A stretch of DNA of 15,409 nucleotides from Flavobacteriales bacterium (GTDB lineage: Bacteria; Bacteroidota; Bacteroidia; Flavobacteriales; BACL11), in contig DUAL01000194.1 in assembly GCA_012960835.1 (NCBI GenBank), positions 1 to 15,409 on the forward strand, given 5' to 3'. The notes under the pieces are model-generated. The model was not told where the DNA came from and searched no databases. It saw nothing but the letters and a program-made list of their open reading frames with translations. Made by a program: the position numbers and the translations under genes. Below, piece by piece: positions 1 through 8,059 of the stretch (position 1 is its first letter; every line of letters begins with the position of its first letter).

Positions 1-1064
1 TGTTTTATGTTTTGTGGTAATTCTGGCAAATAAGAACGAGAAATCATCAGTGTAGAAATATTTGCCAAATCAGTAAATAGTTTGTGCTTATCCACTGTTT
101 GTTTTAAATATCCTTGCCCTGAACTTCCTCCTGTACCAATTTTTTGTCCTAACATTTTTTCTACCATTTGTACGTGCCTAAAACGCCAAGTAGCAATTTT
201 ATGATCCATTTCCACCAAACTCCTAAGCAGTTGATAGGGCAAATGTAAAATTGGCTCATCTCTGTACAGATTAATAAGTAGTGCCGACATAGTCGCTTTG
301 TAAGAAAGAGCGGTTTCTCCCTCCTGCATTGCTTTGTTGTGTGTTTTTTCATCCAAAACCCTTTCAAAATACTTTCTATTTTCATCAATCATGCGTATTC
401 TGAGTGTTTTATCCTCTTTTGTTAAAATAGGAGAGTTTTGGATAGAAGAAATTTCTTTTTCTAGCATTTCATTTACTGCTTGCTCATATTTTTTGGAAAA
501 ATCAAATCCTTGCATATTCAAAAATGGAATGCGTTCCAACCATTTTTCTGCTAGTGTAAGAAGCGAATCGCTTTCTTCCAAATTCAGGATTTCTTCTTTC
601 TTTTCCCCTTCAAATTGAGAATGATACGGACACCCTCCAAGCTGATGTCTTTGCTTTATTTTAAGACCTAACATTACTTCCAATTTTCGGAATTGATGGG
701 ACTGAAAACCAGAGGCAGGAGAAAGATGATCACGGAAATCCAAGAAATCCAAAGAAGTCATGGTTTCCAAAATATCCAACTGCCCAACTAAAGTCGTCAT
801 GATTTTATTTACCCTATCCATTCTCCTTACAACCACACCAACAGAAGATTCATCAATTTTATCGGTTTTAAACAAATCCATTATCGATTGTATTTCATGC
901 AAAATTTGTTTGAACCACAATTCGTAAGTTTGATGAATGATAATAAAGAGCATTTCCTCATGTGCAGCTTTCCCTTTTTTATCGCTTATTAGATGTTGGG
1001 CATCCAAAACCTTATCCAGTTGTAAGTAATTTATATAATGTACGGATACTGTTTTTTCTGACAT
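1..1064 (-). CDS. Tryptophan 2,3-dioxygenase (partial, 3' end outside window)
   Basis: This is a heme enzyme that opens the indole ring of L-tryptophan with O2 to give N-formylkynurenine, the first step of the kynurenine pathway. The reading frame starts at ATG 1064 and stays open to base 1, giving 354 residues without a stop. Visible motifs are the distal histidine H44 in IIIHQTYELWF, the substrate-carboxylate arginine R111 in DFRDHLSPASGFQ, the proximal heme histidine H297 in WRFRHVQMVEKMLG, and GTGGSSG at 310-316, where T311 matches human T342. By recall, the chain aligns almost without gaps to animal TDO, including WLER, LDEK and LSYKA blocks that the short bacterial enzymes lack. It lies 39 nt downstream of the UbiA-fold gene on the same strand with no obvious terminator between, so co-transcription is likely. 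The cytoplasmic enzyme could serve tryptophan breakdown or NAD synthesis; no other kynurenine gene is visible here. Confidence 0.97.
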   Translation of the reverse strand, partial: MSEKTVSVHYINYLQLDKVLDAQHLISDKKGKAAHEEMLFIIIHQTYELWFKQILHEIQSIMDLFKTDKIDESSVGVVVRRMDRVNKIMTTLVGQLDILETMTSLDFLDFRDHLSPASGFQSHQFRKLEVMLGLKIKQRHQLGGCPYHSQFEGEKKEEILNLEESDSLLTLAEKWLERIPFLNMQGFDFSKKYEQAVNEMLEKEISSIQNSPILTKEDKTLRIRMIDENRKYFERVLDEKTHNKAMQEGETALSYKATMSALLINLYRDEPILHLPYQLLRSLVEMDHKIATWRFRHVQMVEKMLGQKIGTGGSSGQGYLKQTVDKHKLFTDLANISTLMISRSYLPELPQNIK

Positions 1065-1103
1065 ACTGTAAAATTTATTATGCAGTAAAAGTAAGCATAT
1101 GAT

Positions 1104-1922
1104 TTAGAACAACAAAGTAGAAAGCATTAAAAAGAGATAGAAGTAAATACTTAAGGATTCCACCCAAAAAGAGAAATATATTGCCGTTTTATCTTGTGTA
1201 GATTTAATAATAAGTATGGCGGATAAAAAGAAAATACAAATAAGTGCTATTAAATGATGATACGGTAGGCTAAAATGAAGCAATTGCACAATAGTTATAA
1301 TCTCAGCAAAAAACAAAGCCATTAGCCCAATCAATCTTGCTTTTCTCTCTCCAAAAACAATAGGAATTGTTTTCATCTTTTTATCATCAAATTTTAAATC
1401 CCGTATATCAAATGGGATAGTGATGGCAAAAACAAATAGAAATCGTGCAATTAAATGTAAAATTATATTTTGATTAATAAGAATATTATTTTCTAAAACT
1501 AGTAAAAACATGCTGCTAATAGTCCAAATTAATGCAATAATAAAAATTTTAGAAAAAGGTATTTTTCGAATTCCGAAAGGGTACAAAACAGATAAAATTC
1601 CAGAAAAAATAATTGCAATCTGGGTATTTGTTTGAAAATAATAAAAGTGATAAGCACTCATTATTCCACCAGTAATCATGATAAGATATGTGCTAATCTT
1701 ATTATTTTCTTGCGACTCTTTTTGCAGATGTTTCTCCCTTTGTTTAAACTTTATAACTCTTTGAAAATTATAAGTAAAAAGGGTTGCAAAAAACACAAAC
1801 TGACTGATTGTGTAGTTGGCAGTATCTAACAAAACTTCCGAACTTACAGTGAGGGATAGCACACAAAAAGCAACAAAAATATTGCTAAAATTAAAAAATT
1901 GAAAAAAGCGTTTTAATGACAT
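1104..1922 (-). CDS. UbiA-fold membrane protein lacking the first Asp motif
   Basis: A 272-residue integral membrane protein with about eight or nine hydrophobic segments. It resembles UbiA-superfamily intramembrane prenyltransferases, which join polyprenyl diphosphates to aromatic acceptors (quinone, heme or chlorophyll synthesis). The second conserved motif is present: DIRDLKFDD at 172-180, followed by a KTIPIVFG stretch that fits the family. The first motif, normally NDxxDxxxD, appears as NFQRVIKFK at 52-60: the Asn stays, but all three Asp positions are replaced by F53, V56 and K60. Catalysis by the usual two-site Mg-diphosphate mechanism is therefore doubtful, and the substrate is unknown. 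The start is ATG 1922, about 10 nt downstream of a TATTTTTG box. Tryptophan 2,3-dioxygenase follows 39 nt downstream. Family assignment rests on fold-like pattern and one motif, so it is moderate. Confidence 0.75.
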   Translation of the reverse strand: MSLKRFFQFFNFSNIFVAFCVLSLTVSSEVLLDTANYTISQFVFFATLFTYNFQRVIKFKQREKHLQKESQENNKISTYLIMITGGIMSAYHFYYFQTNTQIAIIFSGILSVLYPFGIRKIPFSKIFIIALIWTISSMFLLVLENNILINQNIILHLIARFLFVFAITIPFDIRDLKFDDKKMKTIPIVFGERKARLIGLMALFFAEIITIVQLLHFSLPYHHLIALICIFFLSAILIIKSTQDKTAIYFSFWVESLSIYFYLFLMLSTLLF

Positions 1923-1932
1923 AATTCTGTTT

Positions 1933-1940
1933 CAAAAATA
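1933..1940 (-). promoter_or_regulatory. Candidate -7 promoter box for the UbiA-fold/TDO pair
   Basis: On the minus strand this reads TATTTTTG, a full match to the Bacteroidota -7 element TAnnTTTG. It ends 10 nt before the ATG at 1922, so transcription would start only a few bases from the start codon. No clear TTTG -33 element was found at 17-23 nt upstream, so the call rests on the -7 box and its position. Confidence 0.4.
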
Positions 1941-1999
1941 GTGAAAAAATAGGCTTCTTTTTTCTTTACTAAATCTATACTTATTATTGAGGCAATGTG

Positions 2000-2007
2000 T
2001 AATTTTG
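2000..2007 (+). promoter_or_regulatory. Candidate -7 promoter box for gcvP
   Basis: TAATTTTG matches the Bacteroidota -7 consensus TAnnTTTG and lies 16 nt upstream of the gcvP ATG. A TTG sits at 1987-1989, but only 10 nt away, too close for the -33 element; no well-placed -33 box is seen. No glycine riboswitch would fit: the whole divergent intergenic region is about 100 nt. Confidence 0.4.
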
Positions 2008-2023
2008 CTCAAAATTTTAACGG

Positions 2024-4909
2024 ATGTCAAAATACACCTTTGTTGATAGACATATTGGTTCGGGAAATGCAGAAATAAAAGAAATGTTATCGGCTATTTC
2101 TTATAATTCAGTGGAAGAATTAATTACGGATACTATCCCTGAGCAAATAAGATTGGAGCAAGAACTAAACTTGCCAATAGCAATGACTGAAAGCAGGTAT
2201 ATTGAGCACATAAAAAGCTTGGCAAAAAAGAACAAAAATTACCGATCTTATATTGGGATGGGATATTTTAACACCATTTTGCCTGGTGTGATTCAAAGAA
2301 ATATATTAGAAAATCCGGGATGGTATACGGCCTACACTCCATATCAGGCAGAAATATCGCAAGGAAGGTTGGAGGCACTACTTAACTACCAAACAATGGT
2401 ATGCGAACTTACCGCAATGGAGATTGCCAATTCCTCCCTTTTAGATGAAGCAACTGCTGCTACTGAGGCCATGATTATGCTTTATAATGCCAGAAGTAGA
2501 AAACAAAAAAAGGATGCTGTGTTGAAATTTTTTGTCTCTGAACTTTGCTATCCGCAAACCATAGATGTGCTAATTACAAGAGCAGAGCCACTGGGAATTC
2601 AGTTAGAAATTGGCGACCATAATACCTTAGATTTAAATGAAAGCTATTTCGGAATTTTATTGCAATATCCTGCAAAAGATGGGGAAGTTTTTGACTATTC
2701 TTCCCTTACTGAAAAAGTAAAAGCACAAGAAATTGCAGTTGCTGTGACAGCTGATTTACTGAGTTTGACATTGCTTACTCCACCAGGAGAGTGGGGTGCA
2801 GATGTGGTTGTAGGAACTTCCCAGCGCTTTGGCGTTCCCATGGGATATGGTGGGCCGCATGCTGCTTATTTTGCCACCCATAAAAAATACAAAAGAAATA
2901 TTCCTGGAAGAATAATAGGGGTAAGTAAGGATGCGGATGGAAACAGGGCATTACGGATGGCTCTACAAACCAGAGAGCAGCACATCAAAAGAGAAAAAGC
3001 AACTTCCAATATTTGTACCGCACAGGTTTTGCTTGCCGTAATGGCAGGGATGTATGGGGTTTATCACGGAAAAGAGGGCCTGAGAAATATTAGTAAAAAT
3101 ATACATTCCCTTACCGCAACCTTGGAAGAAGGGCTCACACAATTGGGTTATCAGCAGCTCAATAAAACTTATTTTGACACGCTTAATATTTCTATTGGAA
3201 ATGTGTCCATGGATAATATTCGCACCTTTTCAGAGGATGCAAAAATGAATTTCAATTATATAGATGAGAAAACCCTATCTATTAGTATTGATGAAAAAGA
3301 TGATTTTGGGAACATTAATGATATCTTAAAAGTATTTGCCAAAAGCTGTAATCATTCCGATTCCGACAATTTGATAAAGGAAGTTTTAAGTGGAGATTAT
3401 ACCAAAGCGGAGGCGAGAATTCCTGAAAAATTATACAGGAAATCTACTTTTTTGGAGCATGAAGTTTTCAATTCTTACCAAAGCGAAACAGGGATGATGC
3501 GATATATTAAAAGTTTGGAGAATAAAGACTTATCCCTAACACATTCCATGATTCCATTAGGCTCTTGCACTATGAAGCTCAATGCTGCATCTGAGCTTTT
3601 TCCACTAAGTTGGGCAGAGTTTAGCAACCTTCATCCTTTCGCCCCTGCCCATCAAGCAAGGGGTTATCATATTATGTTTCACGAATTAGAAGAAATGCTT
3701 TGCGAAATCACGGGTTTTGACGCCATGAGTCTGCAACCAAATTCTGGGGCACAAGGAGAGTTCGCAGGGCTTATGGTAATAAGTGCGTATCATAAAAGTA
3801 GGGGAGAAGAACATAGAAATATCTGTTTGATTCCTTCTTCTGCACATGGCACTAATCCTGCATCAGCCGTAATGGCAGGGATGAAAGTAGTGGTTACCCC
3901 TTGTGATGAAAATGGAAACATAGATGTAGAGGCACTAAGGGAAAAAGCGGAAGAACATAGTGAAAATTTGGCGGCACTTATGGTTACTTACCCTTCCACA
4001 CATGGGGTTTTTGAAGAGAGTATTATGGAGGTAACGGATATTATTCACCAAAGTGGTGGACAGGTATATTTGGATGGAGCCAATATGAATGCACAAGTCG
4101 GATTCACAAATCCTGCAAAAGTAGGAGCGGATGTTTGTCATCTGAATTTACATAAAACATTTTCTATTCCTCATGGAGGAGGCGGTCCTGGCGTTGGACC
4201 AATTGGAGTGGTGGAGCATTTGAAATCTTTTTTACCATCAAACCCAATTATCACCACCGGTGGGAATGAAGCAATTCCGGCAATTTCGGCAGCTCCTTGG
4301 GGAAGTGCTTTGGTTTTAGTAATATCGTATGCTTACATAAAAATGTTAGGAAATGATGGATTAAAAAAATCCACTGCTTTAGCAATACTTAATGCCAACT
4401 ACATTAAAAGCCGATTAGAAAAATCCTATACTATTTTATATTCAGGAAAAAATGGAAATGTAGCCCATGAGATGATTGTTGATTTTCGGGAGTTTAAAAA
4501 AGATGGAATAGAGGTTGTAGATGTTGCCAAACGATTGATGGATTATGGCTTTCATGCCCCAACGGTTTCATTTCCTGTTGTCGGCACTTTAATGATAGAA
4601 CCTACTGAAAGTGAAAGTTTAGCTGAATTGAATCGTTTTTGTGATGCTATGATTTCCATTAAAAATGAAATTGATGAGGTGGTAGAAAAGAGAGTAAAGC
4701 CAGAGGAAAGTGTGCTTAAAAATGCACCACACACTATTTTTTCTCTAACGGATGAAAATTGGAAATTCATCTACACCAAAGAAAAGGCCGTTTTTCCTCT
4801 TGACTTTGTGAAGCAGAATAAATTTTGGCCATCCGTTCGCAGAGTAGATGATGCTTTTGGAGACAGAAACTTACATTGCTCTTGTGCGCCCATTGAGGAC
4901 TATCAATAA
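2024..4909 (+). CDS. gcvP: Glycine dehydrogenase (decarboxylating), P protein, single chain
   Basis: The PLP-dependent P protein of the glycine cleavage system decarboxylates glycine and passes the aminomethyl group to the lipoyl arm of GcvH. At 961 residues it has the full length of the fused one-chain form; the N-terminal half (to about residue 440) corresponds to GcvPA and the rest to GcvPB. The PLP Schiff-base lysine is K711 in NLHKTFSIPHGGGGPG, followed by the glycine-rich loop. Other family blocks are the N-terminal RHIG start, MGYFNTILPGVI, PYQAEISQGRLEAL near residues 108-121 and SMIPLGSCTMKLNA near 507-520. ATG 2024 gives the usual short N-terminus before RHIG. gcvT and gcvH are not in the window, as is common when these genes are scattered. 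The gene converges on the YeiH-type gene with 8 nt between stop codons. No frame damage is visible. Confidence 0.98.
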   Translation: MSKYTFVDRHIGSGNAEIKEMLSAISYNSVEELITDTIPEQIRLEQELNLPIAMTESRYIEHIKSLAKKNKNYRSYIGMGYFNTILPGVIQRNILENPGWYTAYTPYQAEISQGRLEALLNYQTMVCELTAMEIANSSLLDEATAATEAMIMLYNARSRKQKKDAVLKFFVSELCYPQTIDVLITRAEPLGIQLEIGDHNTLDLNESYFGILLQYPAKDGEVFDYSSLTEKVKAQEIAVAVTADLLSLTLLTPPGEWGADVVVGTSQRFGVPMGYGGPHAAYFATHKKYKRNIPGRIIGVSKDADGNRALRMALQTREQHIKREKATSNICTAQVLLAVMAGMYGVYHGKEGLRNISKNIHSLTATLEEGLTQLGYQQLNKTYFDTLNISIGNVSMDNIRTFSEDAKMNFNYIDEKTLSISIDEKDDFGNINDILKVFAKSCNHSDSDNLIKEVLSGDYTKAEARIPEKLYRKSTFLEHEVFNSYQSETGMMRYIKSLENKDLSLTHSMIPLGSCTMKLNAASELFPLSWAEFSNLHPFAPAHQARGYHIMFHELEEMLCEITGFDAMSLQPNSGAQGEFAGLMVISAYHKSRGEEHRNICLIPSSAHGTNPASAVMAGMKVVVTPCDENGNIDVEALREKAEEHSENLAALMVTYPSTHGVFEESIMEVTDIIHQSGGQVYLDGANMNAQVGFTNPAKVGADVCHLNLHKTFSIPHGGGGPGVGPIGVVEHLKSFLPSNPIITTGGNEAIPAISAAPWGSALVLVISYAYIKMLGNDGLKKSTALAILNANYIKSRLEKSYTILYSGKNGNVAHEMIVDFREFKKDGIEVVDVAKRLMDYGFHAPTVSFPVVGTLMIEPTESESLAELNRFCDAMISIKNEIDEVVEKRVKPEESVLKNAPHTIFSLTDENWKFIYTKEKAVFPLDFVKQNKFWPSVRRVDDAFGDRNLHCSCAPIEDYQ

Positions 4910-4912
4910 TTA

Positions 4913-4935
4913 ATTCTCTAAATAAAGTAGAGAAT
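4913..4935. terminator. Hairpin between convergent gcvP and YeiH-type gene
   Basis: A perfect 8-bp inverted repeat (ATTCTCTA, 7-nt loop, TAGAGAAT) starts 4 nt after the gcvP stop and includes the stop codon of the converging minus-strand gene. There is no long T tract on either side, so it is a weak intrinsic terminator at best, but its position between two convergent genes supports a bidirectional terminator or mRNA 3' end stabiliser. A second, smaller stem (TCGC/GCGA, 4935-4947) follows directly. Confidence 0.5.
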
Positions 4936-5889
4936 CGCTAAAAGCGAACTTACTGAAATTATAATCCAAAGTATGACTCCTTGCAGAAAAGGGTTAATCC
5001 CAATCGCTTTTAAATTCTTAATGGAAAGATTAGTTCCTATTAAAAACAGACTAATTTGAAGCCCTTTTTTTCCAGCCGCTTTAATGGTAGTAAAACCATC
5101 AAATTCAGGGAATTTTGAATTTAGAAACATAGCCAAAAGAAAAAAGATAATAAAATAAGGGAATGTGAATTTCTGATCTCCCTCTTTATACAAATAAGCT
5201 CCTAAAAAAACCAAGGGAACAATAAATATTACTTTTGCAAGCTTTATTATTGTAGTTACTTTCTCTGCAATATCCATATCAAAAGCTTTATCAAAATCAA
5301 TAGCAGCACCTATAGCAGATGCCGTGTCATGAATAGTTAGCCCTGCCCAAACTCCAAATTGTTGTTGGGTTAAGTTTAGATAATCACCTATAATTGGAAA
5401 AATAATTAACCCAGAGGCACTTAGTATAAACACAGTGCCTAATGCAATTGAAATTTGTTTTTCATTCGCCTTTATGGCAGAAGCAATAGCGGCAATAGCA
5501 CTTGCTCCGCAAATAGATGTTCCAGAAGTAATTAAATCGGCTATTTTACCATCAACATTAAATATTTTACCAATAATAAATCCCATGATTAGCGATAGAA
5601 CAATAAAAATTACAACAAAATAAAAAGAGGAAGTCGAAAGCTCTGAAATTGCAGAAATTGGATAGCCAAAACCAATACCAACAACTGAAATTTTTAATAA
5701 ATTACTGGTTATATTTCCAGTTTTGCCTTCATATGGATTTCCCAGTAGTATTGCAAAAGCTATCCCCAAAACAAGTGCTAGCCAAGATGTCATCCAATTT
5801 AAAAAAGGAAATACAGAGGACAGTGCAACTACAACAATCAGTCCAAAAAAAAGGATTTTGTTAAATAGGAGGATATTACTTTTATTCAA
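4918..5889 (-). CDS. YeiH-family putative sulfate exporter (UPF0324)
   Basis: A 323-residue inner-membrane protein with about nine or ten hydrophobic helices. It matches the YeiH/putative sulfate exporter family through LALVLGIAFAILLGN (37-51), GTSICGASAIAAIA (123-136) and FGVWAGLTIHDTASAIGAA (178-196). Transported substrate is not established for most of this family, so sulfate is only the family name. The start is decided by sequence: an in-frame TAG lies two codons upstream of a TTG at 5889, and the first in-frame ATG (residue 33) would cut off the first membrane helix. The TTG start overlaps the last 8 nt of the upstream secreted-protein gene, which points to translational coupling in one operon. 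What links the two products is not evident. Confidence 0.88.
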   Translation of the reverse strand: MNKSNILLFNKILFFGLIVVVALSSVFPFLNWMTSWLALVLGIAFAILLGNPYEGKTGNITSNLLKISVVGIGFGYPISAISELSTSSFYFVVIFIVLSLIMGFIIGKIFNVDGKIADLITSGTSICGASAIAAIASAIKANEKQISIALGTVFILSASGLIIFPIIGDYLNLTQQQFGVWAGLTIHDTASAIGAAIDFDKAFDMDIAEKVTTIIKLAKVIFIVPLVFLGAYLYKEGDQKFTFPYFIIFFLLAMFLNSKFPEFDGFTTIKAAGKKGLQISLFLIGTNLSIKNLKAIGINPFLQGVILWIIISVSSLLAILYFI

Positions 5890-7936
5890 TGACTAGCTTC
5901 TTGCTTGTTTTGTACTTGCCGTTATCTATATTTACAAAATAAAGTCCAGAAGCTAAATGACTTATATCAACTGTATTTTTCGTTAAATTAGGAATTTGCA
6001 AGACTTCCTTTCCGCTAATATCTGAAATACTAAATTGAATATTTCCATCAGAGAAATTGCTTTTATAAATGCTAATGTAATCGGTAGCAGGGTTTGGGAA
6101 AATAGAAGTATTTGTTACCAAATCTATATTTTCATCTCCTAATAGAATAGTGCTTGGTTCAATTTTTACTACTTTGTTAAGGGTATGGTTGGTATACCAT
6201 ATTTTACCTTCCGGACCCAATACAACTCCCATAATTCCTGGCTCATTAGTTTGTAATCTTCCTATCTCAGTTGCTGGAATATTACTTACATCATAAAAGA
6301 TAATATCTCCATTACTATGGTCAGTAACTACTAATCTATCATCTATTATGTCAATCCCTGCTGGCTCAATTAATCCTGTGTTTGCAACAATTTCCCAAGT
6401 AAAACCAAGCACTTTTTTATACTCTGCTAGAGTCTCATAGGGCCCACCAGATGGCCAACTGGGACCACCTCCAGGTACTCCAGTTGTAATATCCAAACGG
6501 ATAATTCTTTGGTTGCCACCATCCACAAAATAGAGCCACTTTTTCGCTTTGTCTAATTCCAAATGACAAACAATAGTCGTATTTATCGCATTAAGCCCCA
6601 TTCCTTGATACCTTAATATCCTGCCATCATCATGGTCGGAATTTCCAGGTCCATGATCCTCTACAAAGTCATACATAGCAATATCATGACTATTGTTGTC
6701 ATATAACCAAAATATATTTTCTTCCTGTGATGCAATACCCATAGAATATGGGCTTTCGTGTAACATATCCAAATGAGAACCATTACCACCAGAGGGTTGT
6801 GCATAAATAGCTGGATCACTCGACCATAGGGAAGGACCGGTAAAAGGCGTTCCTCCATTGTGGTTAGCATCAAATACAGAAGTTGATGTCGCAAAATTTT
6901 CATTATTACTAAATGCTATTCCAGATGGTAAGGACATAAAATGCCAAGCATTTCCATCTTGTTGTCGCAAGGAAGATTGCCCTGTCATTCCAGGATTTGT
7001 AACTTTTACAGTGCTTCCACCCCCATTTTCAGTTCCTGTATTTATTACCCACAAATCTCCATTTGGATGAAAATCTAAATCTCTTGGCGTATTCACTTGA
7101 TTAGATGAATTTACTATTATATCATAAGCGAAAGTATTAGTTGTTGAGGTGTAAGAAGGAATAATATTTGGAATAGGATTTTTTACATTTATTGTTTTTG
7201 TCAAATTATCATTTGACGGAACAGCATCAGATCCTAGCCCGTTAATGTTAGAAATCCATAAATCCAGAGTATATGCACCAATTGCAGAAGGATACCAAGG
7301 GGTAGGATGTGTAAAGTCATAAGTTGTAAATGGTGCAATATTTAATGAAGATAAATTTTGCGTAAAAGTTGTGCCACCATTTATGGTATAATTCACATCT
7401 ATTGAATTGATGGCAGTGGAACCTTGATTTTTGATTTTACCTTTAACATCCACATTGCTCATATACACATAAGCTGGCGTTTCCACATGTTGCATGGATC
7501 CATCAATTGCTGGAGGAGGAGTTACCGTAAAAGAAAAAGTTTCGCTTGTAGCTCCTGCGCTAAAAGTATAAAGAGGAAGTGTTGCAATATTTACTACAAA
7601 ACCTGCTCCTCCATCCCCATAGCTGTCTCTTGATAAGATATCGTAATAAGCACCATTGGTTAAGCACCAAGGACCAGCATTGATAGTGGTATTATTGCTA
7701 TACCCTCCTGAAGTAGCATTATTAGCATTGCAGCCCACAAGAGAATTTCCACCTATAAAAATGGCAGCCCCACTACCACAAGCACTTCCTGTTGGCACTA
7801 ATTCCAAATAAATTTCATAGCCATAACCGTCTGTTGAGATATCCATAGAAACTTCTGTTTGCCCCGCAGGGCATTGGGCAAAAGTATATATGCTTAGTAT
7901 TGTGATTAAGATTGTAAAAATTGCTTTTTTTATCAT
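5882..7936 (-). CDS. Secreted beta-propeller protein with T9SS type A sorting domain
   Basis: A 684-residue exported protein of unknown role. A signal peptide covers residues 1-20, with cleavage before Q21. Residues 21-140 form a Gly/Ser/Asn-rich domain with a DSYGDGGAGF motif (104-113), a type often seen in T9SS cargo. A beta-sandwich like CARDB or FN3 follows (about 152-250, VKGKIKNQGSTAINSIDVNY). Residues 280-595 carry repeated NHL/SMP-30-like propeller blades, for example RDLDFHPNGDLWVINT, WLYFVDGGNQRIIRLDI and GIMGVVLGPEGKIWYTNHT. The last 74 residues begin SIFPNPATDYISI and end GKYKTSKKLVIE, the typical type A C-terminal domain that sends cargo through the type IX system to the surface or medium. 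No protease or hydrolase catalytic motif was recognised; binding or scaffold roles are possible. The gene has its own promoter and overlaps the YeiH-type gene by 8 nt. Confidence 0.9.
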   Translation of the reverse strand: MIKKAIFTILITILSIYTFAQCPAGQTEVSMDISTDGYGYEIYLELVPTGSACGSGAAIFIGGNSLVGCNANNATSGGYSNNTTINAGPWCLTNGAYYDILSRDSYGDGGAGFVVNIATLPLYTFSAGATSETFSFTVTPPPAIDGSMQHVETPAYVYMSNVDVKGKIKNQGSTAINSIDVNYTINGGTTFTQNLSSLNIAPFTTYDFTHPTPWYPSAIGAYTLDLWISNINGLGSDAVPSNDNLTKTINVKNPIPNIIPSYTSTTNTFAYDIIVNSSNQVNTPRDLDFHPNGDLWVINTGTENGGGSTVKVTNPGMTGQSSLRQQDGNAWHFMSLPSGIAFSNNENFATSTSVFDANHNGGTPFTGPSLWSSDPAIYAQPSGGNGSHLDMLHESPYSMGIASQEENIFWLYDNNSHDIAMYDFVEDHGPGNSDHDDGRILRYQGMGLNAINTTIVCHLELDKAKKWLYFVDGGNQRIIRLDITTGVPGGGPSWPSGGPYETLAEYKKVLGFTWEIVANTGLIEPAGIDIIDDRLVVTDHSNGDIIFYDVSNIPATEIGRLQTNEPGIMGVVLGPEGKIWYTNHTLNKVVKIEPSTILLGDENIDLVTNTSIFPNPATDYISIYKSNFSDGNIQFSISDISGKEVLQIPNLTKNTVDISHLASGLYFVNIDNGKYKTSKKLVIE

Positions 7937-7961
7937 GATTAATATTTTTTAATTGATAGAA

Positions 7962-7980
7962 GTGAACAATTTCAGTTCAC
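7962..7980. repeat. Inverted repeat GTGAAC-N7-GTTCAC in the leader of the secreted-protein gene
   Basis: Perfect 6-bp arms (7962-7967 and 7975-7980) flank a 7-nt spacer. The element lies 25 nt upstream of the secreted-protein ATG and downstream of the predicted transcription start, so it would be in the 5' leader. It could be a repressor operator or a small mRNA hairpin; it has no T tract and is too far from the upstream gene's stop to be its clear terminator. A 6-bp repeat can arise by chance. Confidence 0.4.
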
Positions 7981-7998
7981 AATTTTATTTTGAGAGAA

Positions 7999-8029
7999 CA
8001 AACTTACTAAAAATTAAAACAAAGTCGAA
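7999..8029 (-). promoter_or_regulatory. Bacteroidota-type promoter for the secreted-protein/YeiH operon
   Basis: On the minus strand a TTCG (8026-8029) is followed after 19 nt by TAAGTTTG (7999-8006). The second box is a full match to TAnnTTTG; the first differs from TTTG by one base. Spacing is ideal. Predicted leader length is about 55-60 nt and contains the GTGAAC/GTTCAC inverted repeat. This is one of the two best-formed promoters in the window. Confidence 0.6.
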
Positions 8030-8059
8030 TTATCTAAAAACAAATCTTAGCTATTCAAA

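Noticed and set aside
334..618. Plus-strand open frame of 94 codons
   Set aside because: It lies antisense within the tryptophan 2,3-dioxygenase gene, whose frame is strongly conserved; the frame looks like a shadow without recognisable protein features.
1065..1103. TACTG/CAGTA inverted repeat between the UbiA-fold and TDO genes
   Set aside because: Arms of 5 bp with a 14-nt loop and no T tract are within chance; not counted as terminator or operator.
4935..4947. TCGC-TAAAA-GCGA stem as a terminator
   Set aside because: Only 4-bp arms, inside the coding end of the YeiH-type gene and without a T tract; the neighbouring 8-bp stem is the better candidate.
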